Shown: piece by piece, positions 5,645 through 5,946 of the stretch
Position numbering within the stretch: position 1 is the stretch's first letter
Layout of the letters: each line of letters starts with the position of its first letter
Origin: RFPW01 sp040401595
Lineage (GTDB): Bacteria; Pseudomonadota; Gammaproteobacteria; Burkholderiales; Burkholderiaceae_E
NCBI GenBank assembly: GCA_040401595.1
Contig: JBBAOE010000062.1
Span: 1 to 5,946, forward strand
DNA length: 5,946 nt
Direction: 5' to 3'
The notes under the pieces: generated by a model
Databases searched by the model: none
The model's input: the letters and a program-made list of their open reading frames with translations, nothing else
What the model was told of the DNA's origin: nothing
Translations under genes and position numbers: made by a program

Positions 5645-5946
5645 TCAGGCTTTGGCCAATTCGAGGCTGCCGGCAGGCGAACGCGTGCGGCCCTTTTTCT
5701 TTGCGACAGCAGCATCACGCTCGCGTTCCTGTTCATGCTCGATTGAGGCGTTGAGCTGATTCAGGAGTGACACCATTTGCAGCCGCTGCCCCTTTGTCAG
5801 TCCGCTCATCAGACGTTCTAGGCGCTCCCAGTGCCCTGGCAAGTGCTTCTTGAGAAAAGCCTCACCCTGGCGAGTCAGAACTGCCAGCAGAGAGCGCTGG
5901 TCAGCCACATTCAGCTCGCGCCGCAGCAGACCTTTCTCGGCCAGCG
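5645..5946 (-). CDS. MarR-family transcriptional regulator, C-terminal part only
   Basis: The frame enters from the right edge and gives 99 residues before TGA 5645-5647. The visible part begins in the winged helix-turn-helix: LAEKGLLRREL is the end of the recognition-helix region, NVADQRSLLAVLT forms the wing with its conserved D-x-R, and RQGEAFL begins the helix after it. Two helices follow (about residues 29-73) that normally form the dimer interface. The protein ends in a charged tail, with EHEQERERD followed by KKKGR. MarR proteins bind palindromic DNA as dimers and often release it on binding a phenolic ligand. Its position just upstream of, and in line with, the ring-cleavage genes suggests it controls them and perhaps itself. 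An internal GTG at 5908 is not a real start because it would cut the DNA-binding domain. The N-terminus and promoter are outside the window. Confidence 0.85.
   Translation of the reverse strand, partial: LAEKGLLRRELNVADQRSLLAVLTRQGEAFLKKHLPGHWERLERLMSGLTKGQRLQMVSLLNQLNASIEHEQERERDAAVAKKKGRTRSPAGSLELAKA

Noticed and set aside
1..5946. Mobile elements, CRISPR arrays, tRNA or rRNA genes
   Set aside because: I found no transposase-like frame, repeat-spacer pattern or RNA gene signature by reading both strands. The region looks like stable catabolic DNA, though flanking insertion sequences beyond the edges cannot be excluded.

Overview
The window is a compact aromatic ring-cleavage (meta-pathway) gene cluster. 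Every recognisable gene lies on the minus strand, so the reading order runs from high to low coordinates. The sequence is GC-rich with short gaps and overlapping genes. The gene mix (MarR regulator, LigB-type dioxygenase, Rieske electron-transfer protein, ACMSD-like amidohydrolase, MhpD-like hydratase, EamA permease) is typical of a soil or water proteobacterium. A Burkholderiales member is my best guess, but no marker gene proves it. I see no phage, transposon, CRISPR or RNA gene.

Layout in transcription order: (1) the C-terminal part of a MarR-family regulator, cut by the right edge (5645-5946); (2) a class III extradiol dioxygenase (4545-5612); (3) a ferredoxin reductase fused at its C-terminus to a Rieske [2Fe-2S] ferredoxin (2939-4543); (4) an ACMSD/LigY-type metal-dependent amidohydrolase (1920-2942); (5) a 2-hydroxypenta-2,4-dienoate hydratase (1107-1892); (6) a 145-bp gap with two related palindromes; (7) an EamA/DMT permease starting at GTG 961 and running off the left edge. 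Genes 2-5 are separated by 1 bp, a 4-bp ATGA overlap and 27 bp, so they almost certainly form one operon. The regulator ends only 32 bp upstream of it.

Likely joint function (inference): the fused reductase-ferredoxin feeds electrons to a Rieske ring-hydroxylating or O-demethylating oxygenase that is not encoded here. The resulting diol is opened by the dioxygenase. The amidohydrolase then removes a carboxyl group (as ACMSD does) or cleaves a C-C bond (as LigY does), and the hydratase turns the hydroxypentadienoate into a 4-hydroxy-2-oxoacid for an aldolase located elsewhere. The true substrate cannot be read from the sequence. The most unusual points are the reductase-Rieske fusion without a terminal oxygenase, a glutamine where LigB has an iron-binding histidine, and an amidohydrolase in the slot normally held by an alpha/beta-fold hydrolase.
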